From: Nitrospiraceae bacterium
GTDB taxonomy: Bacteria > Nitrospirota > Thermodesulfovibrionia > Thermodesulfovibrionales > UBA1546
Assembly (NCBI GenBank): GCA_021373015.1
Contig: JAJFTJ010000003.1
Location: 1-47,803, forward strand
Length of the DNA stretch: 47,803 bases
Direction: 5' to 3'
Part shown: piece after piece, positions 8,702-16,606 of the stretch
How the letters are laid out: each line of letters opens with the position of its first letter
Numbering within the stretch: position 1 is the stretch's first letter
Program-made: the position numbers and the translations under genes
Notes under the pieces: generated by a model
The model's database searches: none
Told to the model about the DNA's origin: nothing
What the model saw: only the letters and a program-made list of their open reading frames with translations

Positions 8702-11665
8702 TTACTCCATCCTCCATATTGCCTGAGCTATTAACTCCCGCTCAACCTTTATCTTCAATTTCTTCTCCAAGCTCTTTAACTCCTGATTCTTTTCCTCAAA
8801 CAGCTTCTTCTTTTCAACTGCTATTTTATCAACCATTTTACTATATTCCTGTTCAAGCCGCTGAACTTCTTTTCTTGCAGACATGCGCTCTTCAAACGAC
8901 AGAGATTTCTGTCTCTTCTTCTTTGCCTCTTTCCATGCATCCTCAAGCTTCTTTAAATCATCCTGCATTTTTAGAACTGCTTCTTCAGAATAGGTCTCCA
9001 GTTTATCCATTTCCCTTTCAAAGTAATCTTCATTACGGAGGCCGATTTCCTTCAATAGCTCATCAGTAAAAGTCTTTAAGGCGCTATCCACTAATTCAGA
9101 TGGGGGTACTTCATGCTTTATGTCTTTGCACTCAAAAGCTGTTACTGTCATCATTTTTTCACAGAGATCATTGGAAAGAGCTTCCCATCGCTCATCTTCC
9201 CTGATAAAAAACAGATGACTTAAATGGTCTTCTTCCTCCAGTCCCTTGAATGAGAGCTTATAGGACATGCAATAACCTGACTTGCCAAGAAGATGCTCTA
9301 AGGGCGAAATCTTGTGACCTGCTGCTGAATAAGCAAGCGTTACAGAACATGTCTTTTCAGTAGGGAGTTCTTTAGCTGCCCTGATCGCAGTCCTTACAAG
9401 AGGATGTCCGAGATGAAGTCTTGCAGCTGATTCCTTTTCGCCCTTTCCCTTTCCAATATAAAAGGTTCCGGGCATAACATCCCCGGGCATATTCATGATA
9501 ATCCACGGCGGGAAAGAGGGAATATCGAAATAATATGTGCTGTCTTCATATTTGTAATCATTTACGTTAAGACTGCTGCATATGAACTTTAAAAGCATCA
9601 CGTCAAATGCTGTAAGCTCCTTCTTTATCTCCTCGTTTCTTGTTCTGAGCCTTGCCCTTACCTCATCATCAAAATTTTCAAGAAGTTTTGACCTTGCATG
9701 AAGCATGGTCTCTTTAATCTGCTCTGCCAACTCAGACTGCAAAGCATCAAAAGCCTTATTTATTTCTTCCGCTGTACGGCACGATTGATATATATCGAGA
9801 ATGCGTTTCTCAAAATCCACACCTGAGCCTATAACTCCCAAAACTTCATCCGAAACTCCGAATACACCGTCAAAGAGCCTGAGTTTTTTATCAAGCAATT
9901 CAAATACGCGATTATCTGCGGCATTTTTTCTATTTAGGAAGTTCAGGACAACAACATCATGCTTCTGTCCGTATCTATGGCAGCGGCCTATCCTTTGTTC
10001 TATCCTCTGCGGATTCCATGGAAGGTCGTAGTTGACTACAACATTACAGAACTGAAGATTGATGCCTTCTGCCCCTGCTTCTGTAGCGATAAGTATGTTG
10101 GTGTGATTTCTGAATTCATGAATGAGGGCTTCCCGGATAGAAGCATCTTTAGAGAGTCTGAGTTCTTTATCATGCCGGACCCTTTCTTTCAGCCATCGCT
10201 CATACGCGCGCCTGCCAATCGGACCCTCATTGGTTCCGCTGAAAAGGGTTATTCTGTCTTTATAGCCGGCATCCAAGAGCAAATGAAAAATATACTGCTG
10301 CGTCCTTCTTGATTCTGTAAAGATAACCGCCTTTTCAGGCCACCCCATCTTCTTATTATGTTCAAATGCTTTTCTGAGGGCAATAATCAGCGCTTCGCCT
10401 TTTGAGTTCTTATTGATGCATTTCGCAAGATTTTTAAAACCGACTAATTCCTGTTTTTCAGCTTCGATCTCTTCAGGCGTAAAATCTGCTTCTTTTTCTT
10501 CAGGCACTTCGCTGTCATTTTCTATGGCTTCGCCGTTTTCCTGCTTTGCAATCTCTTCTAATTCTTCTTCATAGCCGTCAACGTCTTTAATAAAACTCTC
10601 TACCGATTCAGGCTGAAGCCCCTTTATTTGCCTGTCAAGATTGCCTATAAGACTTTCGAGGGTCTGTGCAATAGCAAAGCTTGAGCTTGCAAGAATTTTC
10701 CTATATATCAGAACCATGAGAGCACGCTGACTGTGTTTTATCGCGGCCACTTCAGGCCTTTGCAGATATTCTGATACCATTTCGTAAAGCCTGTATTCCT
10801 CATCTGAAGGGGTAAAGTCTTCCACCATGCTAATTCGGTTTGTATATGGAATATACTCCTGTACCTGCTTTCTGAGTGTTCTTATATAGAGGGCAGACAG
10901 CCTGGACTTGAGTTCATCGAGATTGTCCACCTCAAGCCCCCGCCTATCGCTCATGAATTTACTTTTAAAAGAATAATCTGTGCCAAGGAGTTTATCATCA
11001 ACGAAACTTGTCAGTCCGTAGAGTTCCATAAGGGAGTTCTGGAGAGGAGTTGCAGTAAGAAGTACCTTTGGCTGGTTCTCAAATAGTTCTTTCAAGCCTT
11101 GTGCTGTTTTATTTCCTTTCTTATAGACATTTCTCAGCCTGTGGGCCTCATCTATTACGATCAAGTCCCATTTGGCAATAGCTTTTATTTCAAATCTTTT
11201 AGAAAAGGCAAAAGGAAGTGAAACAATAACAATAAGGTTCTCCCTGTCAAAAGGATTGTAGTTGCCTTCCTTCTTTATTATCTTATATTCAAGACCGTCT
11301 ACAATTACACTCTGGATATCGAACTTTTCTATAAGCTCATTCTGCCATTGCTTCCGAAGGGATGCAGGCACAACAATGATGATCTTTCTTCTCCCCTCTG
11401 CCCATAGCTGACTTATAATCAACCCTGCCTCGATTGTTTTGCCCAACCCCACTTCATCACAAAGTATTGCGCCTCTTGAAAGGGGACTGTTAAAAGCGAA
11501 TAGAGCTGCTTCTATCTGATGAGGGTTAAGATCAACTGCGGAAGACGCAAGGCTTTGACTAAGTTTTTTTAATTCATGAGACGGGCGCTTTAGTGTAAGT
11601 TCGTGGGCAAGGACTTTTTGATGGAATGGGGGGACGAAGATATTACGTAATTGAGGGCCATTCAT
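8702..11665 (-). CDS. SNF2-family DNA translocase, DrmD-like
   Basis: The 987-residue SF2 ATPase has the full SNF2 motif set: DEVGLGKT (70-77, Walker A), DEAH in LIVIDEAHRLRN (172-175), TATPLQN (204-210), VIFTESRRT (about 448), ATEAGAEGINLQ (about 527) and the arginine-finger block QRIEQRIGRCHRYGQ (553-567). An acidic low-complexity insert (about 366-406) separates the two RecA lobes. The C-terminal ~110 residues are highly charged and probably coiled coil. SNF2 proteins move on double-stranded DNA. Together with the next gene this resembles the DrmD/DrmMI pair of class 1 DISARM, or a type ISP restriction enzyme split into two proteins. It is the first gene of the leftward operon, so the operon promoter should lie in the gap to its right, where I see no convincing sites. 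Confidence 0.9.
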   Translation of the reverse strand: MNGPQLRNIFVPPFHQKVLAHELTLKRPSHELKKLSQSLASSAVDLNPHQIEAALFAFNSPLSRGAILCDEVGLGKTIEAGLIISQLWAEGRRKIIIVVPASLRKQWQNELIEKFDIQSVIVDGLEYKIIKKEGNYNPFDRENLIVIVSLPFAFSKRFEIKAIAKWDLIVIDEAHRLRNVYKKGNKTAQGLKELFENQPKVLLTATPLQNSLMELYGLTSFVDDKLLGTDYSFKSKFMSDRRGLEVDNLDELKSRLSALYIRTLRKQVQEYIPYTNRISMVEDFTPSDEEYRLYEMVSEYLQRPEVAAIKHSQRALMVLIYRKILASSSFAIAQTLESLIGNLDRQIKGLQPESVESFIKDVDGYEEELEEIAKQENGEAIENDSEVPEEKEADFTPEEIEAEKQELVGFKNLAKCINKNSKGEALIIALRKAFEHNKKMGWPEKAVIFTESRRTQQYIFHLLLDAGYKDRITLFSGTNEGPIGRRAYERWLKERVRHDKELRLSKDASIREALIHEFRNHTNILIATEAGAEGINLQFCNVVVNYDLPWNPQRIEQRIGRCHRYGQKHDVVVLNFLNRKNAADNRVFELLDKKLRLFDGVFGVSDEVLGVIGSGVDFEKRILDIYQSCRTAEEINKAFDALQSELAEQIKETMLHARSKLLENFDDEVRARLRTRNEEIKKELTAFDVMLLKFICSSLNVNDYKYEDSTYYFDIPSFPPWIIMNMPGDVMPGTFYIGKGKGEKESAARLHLGHPLVRTAIRAAKELPTEKTCSVTLAYSAAGHKISPLEHLLGKSGYCMSYKLSFKGLEEEDHLSHLFFIREDERWEALSNDLCEKMMTVTAFECKDIKHEVPPSELVDSALKTFTDELLKEIGLRNEDYFEREMDKLETYSEEAVLKMQDDLKKLEDAWKEAKKKRQKSLSFEERMSARKEVQRLEQEYSKMVDKIAVEKKKLFEEKNQELKSLEKKLKIKVERELIAQAIWRME

Positions 11666-12179
11666 AAATTTTCAGGTTTTTTTGAATCTATAAAGGGAAA
11701 TTGCATTTAGCTCGTTTGTAAAAAAGGTAAGGTCTGTGATTGGTTTATGTCTTCCTGCCTCTTTTTCAGACATGGATTAAAGTATCAGGTTCATAGCATT
11801 TTTTCAAGGATTAAACTGTCGCTTCAAGGAGATTGTCCGTGAGTTGCTGAAGCTCGCATTCGTTGCAAAGCGAGAAACAAGAACATCGGAGGCGCGAAGA
11901 TTTAGATGTGATTATGTATCGATTTCCGCTTGTACTCCGCAGAATGCTCGGTATGCTCTTGGCTGTTGACTTCTGTGAGAAATAAATAACCGTTCCGAGT
12001 GCTCAAATCTATTTACTCGGAGAGGTACTTCGCAGTTATTGAGCCTCTAAATCGTTGCAGACTTCGGGAGGCCTTCACGGGTCGTAATTTCAATTGAAAT
12101 AAAGATTCACAAACCAGTGCATAGCCTTGACAAATATCTAAAGTATCGCTTATCTTCTTTTGAGCGTGAGGATGAGAAG
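11666..12179. other. 514-base intergenic region between divergent operon and integrase
   Basis: This gap separates the leftward SNF2-led operon from the rightward integrase gene and should carry both promoters and possibly the recombinase arm sites. I see no convincing promoter, terminator, RNA gene or excisionase-like ORF. One plus-strand frame (from about 11777, after a TAA) stays open for about 65 codons and reads arginine- and lysine-rich protein, but it lacks an ATG and I cannot assign it. A small regulatory or excisionase remnant is possible. Confidence 0.4.
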
Positions 12180-13478
12180 ATGAATGGAACCATACGTCCA
12201 ACTTCAAGAGAAAGTAAGTGCCCCAAGTGTTTTAAGGCTTTCCATCACATTATAAAAATCGGCTATATTTGTCCTGACTGTCAGACTGTTCCTAGGAAGT
12301 TTGTCATAGATATGCACTGGAAAGGGCAGCGTACCCGTATATGCTCTGACAAGCAAAGTCAGCCTTTAGATACTTATCGGAGAGCCACTGATTTGCTCTC
12401 AAATATCAGACATGAAGTTGACCAGCACATTTTTGACCCAACGAAGTATGTAGCCGCTGAAGGAAGAAAATTTTATGCATCAACCCTACTTAAGGAATTC
12501 CTACAGGACAAGTTGAAATCGATAGCACCTTCATATCACTCGGGATATAAGAAACAGGTAGAAAGAGCCAAGCAGCATTTCGGCAATTCAGATGTCAGAG
12601 AAATGAGAAAGGACGATGTTGTCAAATACCTTGAGTTTCTAAAGAATGAGAAAAATGTGCGAGCTGTACCGCTTAAGTCTAAGACCGTCCTTAATAACTT
12701 TGCAAACTTCAAGACATTCATGATGTATTTGAAAGAAGAACGGCAACTAATCAACGCTGTGCCTGACTTCCCGACAGAAAAAGAGGTAGAAAGAAGGATG
12801 GAAGAGATTATATTGAATGAGAAACCCTTTCATTATGTTTGGTTTAAGCCTGAAGATCAGATGAGTATTCTGGATGCAATTGAAGGCAAAGAGGATAGGG
12901 AGATCGTAAGGTTTCTCATGCTTCACGGATGTAGACCTGGGGAAGCCAGGGCGCTCCGAGTAGCAGATGTAAATATTGAAACCCTGAGCATAACTATCAA
13001 GTCTACATATTCAAGAAATACTCTTAGGTTGCGTCGAAAAGGGAAAAAATCTAAACCCTACTCAATCGCTATACATCCTGAGATGGTCGATTTTTTCAAA
13101 AAAAGAGTTAAGAACCATCCCGAAGCTTTCATCTTTGTTAAACCGAAGACTGGCGGACCTTACATGATAGACGCTTTCCAAAATATTTTTGTGAGCGTTC
13201 GTTCAAAGCTGAATATACCTCAGGAAGTCAGGTTATATGATGTGTCTCGTCATTCATTCGTTACTCAGTTGAGAAAAGCTGGTCTTCCTGTCAGCGAGAT
13301 CAGCAAACTCGTAGGGCACAGCTCAGAAAAGATAACCGAGAATGTATACAATCATGCCGACGATATAGAGATAGAAAATAAGAGGTTAGCCATTTCAAAG
13401 CTGTCATTGAGAAAACCTGCGGAGGTGGTTAATATAAAGGCAGCCAAGAGAAAATCGTCAACAGACCGTCAACAATGA
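12180..13478 (+). CDS. tyrosine recombinase (integrase) with N-terminal zinc ribbon
   Basis: I chose the ATG at 12180 because a GAGG-type ribosome site lies about 8 bases upstream; an in-frame ATG at 12117 lacks one. The 432-residue product has a zinc ribbon first (C14, C17, C31, C34), then an arm/core-binding helical region (about 95-195), then the catalytic domain: R252 in HGCRPGEARAL, a lysine-rich beta-hairpin (about 287-292), R357 in DVSRHSF, H380 in LVGH and the nucleophile Y390 in TENVYNH. The usual HxxR histidine appears to be replaced (D354), a change some active integrases tolerate. The gene ends 55 bases before a tRNA 3' fragment, so it is the likely integrase of the island. It should catalyse site-specific integration and excision at that tRNA. 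Confidence 0.92.
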   Translation: MNGTIRPTSRESKCPKCFKAFHHIIKIGYICPDCQTVPRKFVIDMHWKGQRTRICSDKQSQPLDTYRRATDLLSNIRHEVDQHIFDPTKYVAAEGRKFYASTLLKEFLQDKLKSIAPSYHSGYKKQVERAKQHFGNSDVREMRKDDVVKYLEFLKNEKNVRAVPLKSKTVLNNFANFKTFMMYLKEERQLINAVPDFPTEKEVERRMEEIILNEKPFHYVWFKPEDQMSILDAIEGKEDREIVRFLMLHGCRPGEARALRVADVNIETLSITIKSTYSRNTLRLRRKGKKSKPYSIAIHPEMVDFFKKRVKNHPEAFIFVKPKTGGPYMIDAFQNIFVSVRSKLNIPQEVRLYDVSRHSFVTQLRKAGLPVSEISKLVGHSSEKITENVYNHADDIEIENKRLAISKLSLRKPAEVVNIKAAKRKSSTDRQQ

Positions 13479-13533
13479 TTTCTAAGTGGTAATATTATCT
13501 ATATATATCAATGAGTTGCAAGTAGCGTGTGCG

Positions 13534-13559
13534 GGTTCGATTCCCACGCGCTCCCGCCA
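13534..13559 (+). other. right attachment site: orphan 3' end of a tRNA-Sec-like gene
   Basis: The 26 bases from GGTTCGATTC to CCA read as the T loop, 3' acceptor strand, G73 and encoded CCA of a tRNA, but no 5' half lies upstream: no matching GGGAGCG appears in the 90 bases before it. Between the T loop and CCA there are 14 bases, not the standard 13. This is what the 8-bp acceptor plus 5-bp T stem of bacterial tRNA-Sec requires. The T stem also mismatches on its 5' side (GCGGG against CCCAC), as expected if recombination joined foreign sequence there. It is best read as the attR of an element integrated in selC, with intact selC off-window to the left. The selC assignment is inference from geometry. 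Confidence 0.7.
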
Positions 13560-13569
13560 AAAATTGAAG

Positions 13570-13851
13570 ATGCCTGACAGCCACGGACATAAGAAAAAAG
13601 ATGCAAGCCAGATAAAAGAGATACGCGCTCTTGCAAAGGAATTCACGCCAGAGCAGATTGAAAGCTGCATAACACAGCAGATTGCTGAAGGCAAGAATGT
13701 CTGTCTCATACATGACTCACATGATCATGTGGTAAATATTTTATCCAAGGCGTCATTCGTAAAAAGCCAGATGCATAAAGGCGTGTCCATGATTGATGCA
13801 ATAAGACAACTTGCAGACAGGATTCGCAAAGTACAGAAGGGATTTAAGTAG
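13570..13851 (+). CDS. small protein of unknown function
   Basis: The 93-residue product starts at the ATG at 13570. An upstream in-frame ATG at 13486 would force translation through the tRNA fragment, so it is unlikely to be the natural start. The protein is charged, with a histidine- and lysine-rich N-terminus (SHGHKKKD) and a second histidine cluster (HDSHDH) in the middle. It is probably helical, with no signal peptide or membrane segment. I do not recognise the family. It is the first chromosomal gene past the island boundary, and before insertion it would have followed the tRNA directly. The ribosome site is weak (GAAG). Confidence 0.6.
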   Translation: MPDSHGHKKKDASQIKEIRALAKEFTPEQIESCITQQIAEGKNVCLIHDSHDHVVNILSKASFVKSQMHKGVSMIDAIRQLADRIRKVQKGFK

Positions 13852-13948
13852 AATTATTCTTCAGTTTTCAAATTAACAGTTGAAAGTTTTAAGATAAAAT
13901 CTTAAACTTAATGACTTTAAATTTTTGCAATTAAAAAACGGAGGATTG

Positions 13949-14587
13949 ATGAAATTTTTTAAAATAGCTCTGTTGACAGTATTAATAATAACGGCTGGTG
14001 TTTATGTTTATTTTGGAATAAAAAATAAGACAGTTGATTCTACTAAAGACAAGGCAGTTGTTTCTTCAGAAAACAAGACAGTTACTTCAAAGGAGAAAAA
14101 AATGATTGAGACAAAGGCAATTATCGAGACAAAATTAGGAAAAATAGAACTCAGATTCTTCCCTGATGCAGCTCCAAATCACGTGAGTAATTTTATCACG
14201 CTTGCAAAAAAAGGATTTTACGACGGCACAACATTTCATAGAGTCATCCCAGGATTTATGATCCAGGGTGGAGATCCTAATTCTAAAAATCCTGACAAAT
14301 CAACTCACGGAATGGGAGGACCGGGATATACTGTGAAGGCAGAGTTTAACGACAAGCAGCATAAAAAAGGTGTTCTTTCTATGGCAAGGTCTGGACATCC
14401 TGACAGCGCCGGCTCACAGTTTTTTATCTGCGCTGCTGATGCGTTTTTCCTTGATAGACAATATACTGCATTCGGTGAAGTTGTATCAGGAATGGATGTT
14501 GTCGATAAAATCGTGAATCAGCCAAGAGATGCAAGAGATAATCCGCTGGATAGAATAGATATAAAGGTAAGCATTGTAGAGAAATAA
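13949..14587 (+). CDS. membrane-anchored cyclophilin-type peptidyl-prolyl isomerase
   Basis: The ATG at 13949 follows GGAGG (13940-13944) at good spacing, giving 212 residues; an in-frame ATG at 13925 has no such site. Residues about 5-22 form one hydrophobic segment, either a signal anchor or an uncleaved signal peptide; I see no lipobox cysteine. A lysine- and valine-rich linker follows, then a cyclophilin domain: FHRVIPGFMIQGGDP, the glycine-rich MGGPGYTVKAEF, SMARSGHPDSAGSQFFI and the final DxIxI strand. It interconverts proline peptide bonds and would help fold exported proteins. It stands alone, with its own leader and about 200 bases before typA. Confidence 0.9.
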   Translation: MKFFKIALLTVLIITAGVYVYFGIKNKTVDSTKDKAVVSSENKTVTSKEKKMIETKAIIETKLGKIELRFFPDAAPNHVSNFITLAKKGFYDGTTFHRVIPGFMIQGGDPNSKNPDKSTHGMGGPGYTVKAEFNDKQHKKGVLSMARSGHPDSAGSQFFICAADAFFLDRQYTAFGEVVSGMDVVDKIVNQPRDARDNPLDRIDIKVSIVEK

Positions 14588-14783
14588 TTGCAAGACTGGT
14601 TTTTTTGCATAGATCGAGATTTTGTCTCTGTTCTGGATGATTTTTTTCTTATTTAAAAATGGTCAGCTGGCTTTTATTGCCTTAGATGGATTATTATATA
14701 CACATCAGCATTGTCCCACCATGTGGCATTGCCTAATATGACCGGATTCGCATCAAAGCAGAATCAGAAAGAGGAGTTTTATA

Positions 14784-16592
14784 ATGAAACGTGAAAATAT
14801 CCGCAACATTGCGATAATCGCACATGTTGACCACGGAAAAACTACGCTTGTTGACGGAATGTTAAGACAGGCAGGGATATTCCGTGCAAATGAGAAAATT
14901 GAAGAACGCGTCATGGACAGCAATGACCTTGAAAAAGAAAGAGGCATTACTATCATGGCAAAAAATACAGCGGTTGAATACAATGGCGTAAAGATAAATA
15001 TTGTTGACACACCGGGACACGCTGATTTCGGAGGCGAGGTAGAAAGAACCCTGAAGATGGTGGATGGAGTTCTTCTGCTCGTTGATGCATCAGAAGGCCC
15101 TCTGCCCCAGACAAGATTTGTTCTTAAAAAAGCCCTTGAGTTAAAGCTGGTTCCAATTCTAGTTGTAAACAAGATAGACAGACCGGATGCGAGAATACAG
15201 GAAGTGCTTAATGAAGTGTATGATCTTTTCATAGACCTTGATGCTGTTGAAGACCAGCTTGAATTCCCTATAATCTACACAAATGCCAAAACAGGCATGG
15301 CAAAGCGCGAGCTTGACGATCCATCAGAAGACCTCAAGCCTTTGTTCGAGACAATACTAAGCACAATCCCAGCGCCAGAGGAGAAAGGCGATGAAGTGCT
15401 CCAGATACTCGTAACAAACATTGACTATGACGATTATGTAGGAAGACTCGCAATCGGCAGGATATTCTCAGGCAGAGTCAAGACAGCTGATCAGGTAGCA
15501 ATGATAAAGTCTGATGAAACAATAGAGCGCACTAAGATTACAGGGCTCTATGCTTTTAAGGGGCTTAATCGCGCTGATGTCAAAGAAGCATACGCCGGTG
15601 ACATTGTTGCTCTTTCAGGATTGCCGGGCGTTACGATCGGGGATACGATCACAAGCGCTGAAACTCCAATGCCTTTGCCAAGAATAAAAATTGACGAGCC
15701 AACAATTGCAATAGTCTTTATGGTAAACACATCTCCATTTGCAGGCAAGGAAGGCAAATACGTTACATCAAGAAATCTGAGAGAGAGACTCGAAAAAGAG
15801 CTTCTTTATAATGTTGCGATAAAAGTTGATTTTTCTGATACAGATGCATTCACAGTAATGGGCAGGGGAGAACTTCAGCTTGCGATCATTATAGAGATGA
15901 TGCGGCGTGAAGGATACGAACTTGCAGTCTCGATGCCTGAGATTATAACCAAGAAAATAAACGGCGTTATGCATGAGCCGATGGAACTTCTGGTTATAGA
16001 TATTCCTGAAGAATTTGTCGGGGTTGTTACACAGCAGATCGGTATGAGACGCGGGAAAATGCAGAAGATGCAGAACAACGGTTTTGGCAGGGTGAGGCTC
16101 GAATTCAGAATCCCTTCTCGCGGTCTAATTGGATTTCGCTCGCAGTTTTTGACTGACACAAGAGGAACGGGACTTCTTAATCATCTCTTTGACGGATATG
16201 AACCGTGGCAGGGACTGATAACAAAACGCCAGACAGGTGCGCTGGTCTCTGACAGAACAGGCAGATCAACAACATATGCACTTTTTCATCTGCAGCCGAG
16301 AGGCGTGCTGTTTATAAATGACAATACTTCTGTATATGAAGGAATGATCATAGGCGAGAACTCGAGGGACAATGACCTTGATGTGAATGTCACAAAGGAA
16401 AAGAAACTCACTAACATGAGGGCATCTGGTTCTGATGAATCGCTCCAGCTTATTCCGCCCCATCTCATGAGCCTTGAGCAAGCAATCGAGTTCATTCGTG
16501 ATGACGAACTCGTTGAAGTAACACCGGGGTCAATACGTCTGAGGAAAAAAATTCTGGATGTAAACAAAAGACCAAAGGCAAAGAAAGAGTAA
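14784..16592 (+). CDS. typA: ribosome-associated GTPase TypA/BipA
   Basis: The 602-residue translational GTPase is the family's usual length. The G motifs are AHVDHGKTT (13-21), DTPGHADF and NKIDRP, with a switch I region in EKERGITI. After the G domain come the beta-barrel, EF-G-like domains III and V, and the BipA-specific C-terminal part, visible in the stretch [18 protein letters not shown]. BipA binds the 70S ribosome and supports large-subunit assembly and growth under stress. The ATG follows AGGAG at about 7 bases. The gene converges on the 493-residue secreted protein gene with only 14 bases between stops; I see no strong terminator there. Confidence 0.96.
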   Translation: MKRENIRNIAIIAHVDHGKTTLVDGMLRQAGIFRANEKIEERVMDSNDLEKERGITIMAKNTAVEYNGVKINIVDTPGHADFGGEVERTLKMVDGVLLLVDASEGPLPQTRFVLKKALELKLVPILVVNKIDRPDARIQEVLNEVYDLFIDLDAVEDQLEFPIIYTNAKTGMAKRELDDPSEDLKPLFETILSTIPAPEEKGDEVLQILVTNIDYDDYVGRLAIGRIFSGRVKTADQVAMIKSDETIERTKITGLYAFKGLNRADVKEAYAGDIVALSGLPGVTIGDTITSAETPMPLPRIKIDEPTIAIVFMVNTSPFAGKEGKYVTSRNLRERLEKELLYNVAIKVDFSDTDAFTVMGRGELQLAIIIEMMRREGYELAVSMPEIITKKINGVMHEPMELLVIDIPEEFVGVVTQQIGMRRGKMQKMQNNGFGRVRLEFRIPSRGLIGFRSQFLTDTRGTGLLNHLFDGYEPWQGLITKRQTGALVSDRTGRSTTYALFHLQPRGVLFINDNTSVYEGMIIGENSRDNDLDVNVTKEKKLTNMRASGSDESLQLIPPHLMSLEQAIEFIRDDELVEVTPGSIRLRKKILDVNKRPKAKKE

Positions 16593-16606
16593 AAAGACTT
16601 TTATTT

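Noticed and set aside
1-11665. A complete DISARM or BREX system
   Set aside because: Only DrmD-like and DrmMI/PglX-like genes are visible; no DrmA, DrmB, DrmC, PglZ, BrxC or BrxL signatures are present, and the kinase lacks PglW features in the visible part.
11777-11972. Open frame of about 65 codons in the gap before the integrase
   Set aside because: No ATG, no recognisable motif; insufficient to call a gene.
12117-12179. Longer integrase start at 12117
   Set aside because: No ribosome site precedes it, while 12180 has one; the added 21 residues show no family similarity that I can see.
13470-13559. A complete tRNA gene ending at 13559
   Set aside because: No 5' acceptor strand, D arm or anticodon arm can be found in the preceding 90 bases; only the T-arm/acceptor end is tRNA-like.
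13486-13569. Longer start for the small unknown protein
   Set aside because: It would translate through the tRNA fragment at the island junction, so it cannot be the ancestral start.
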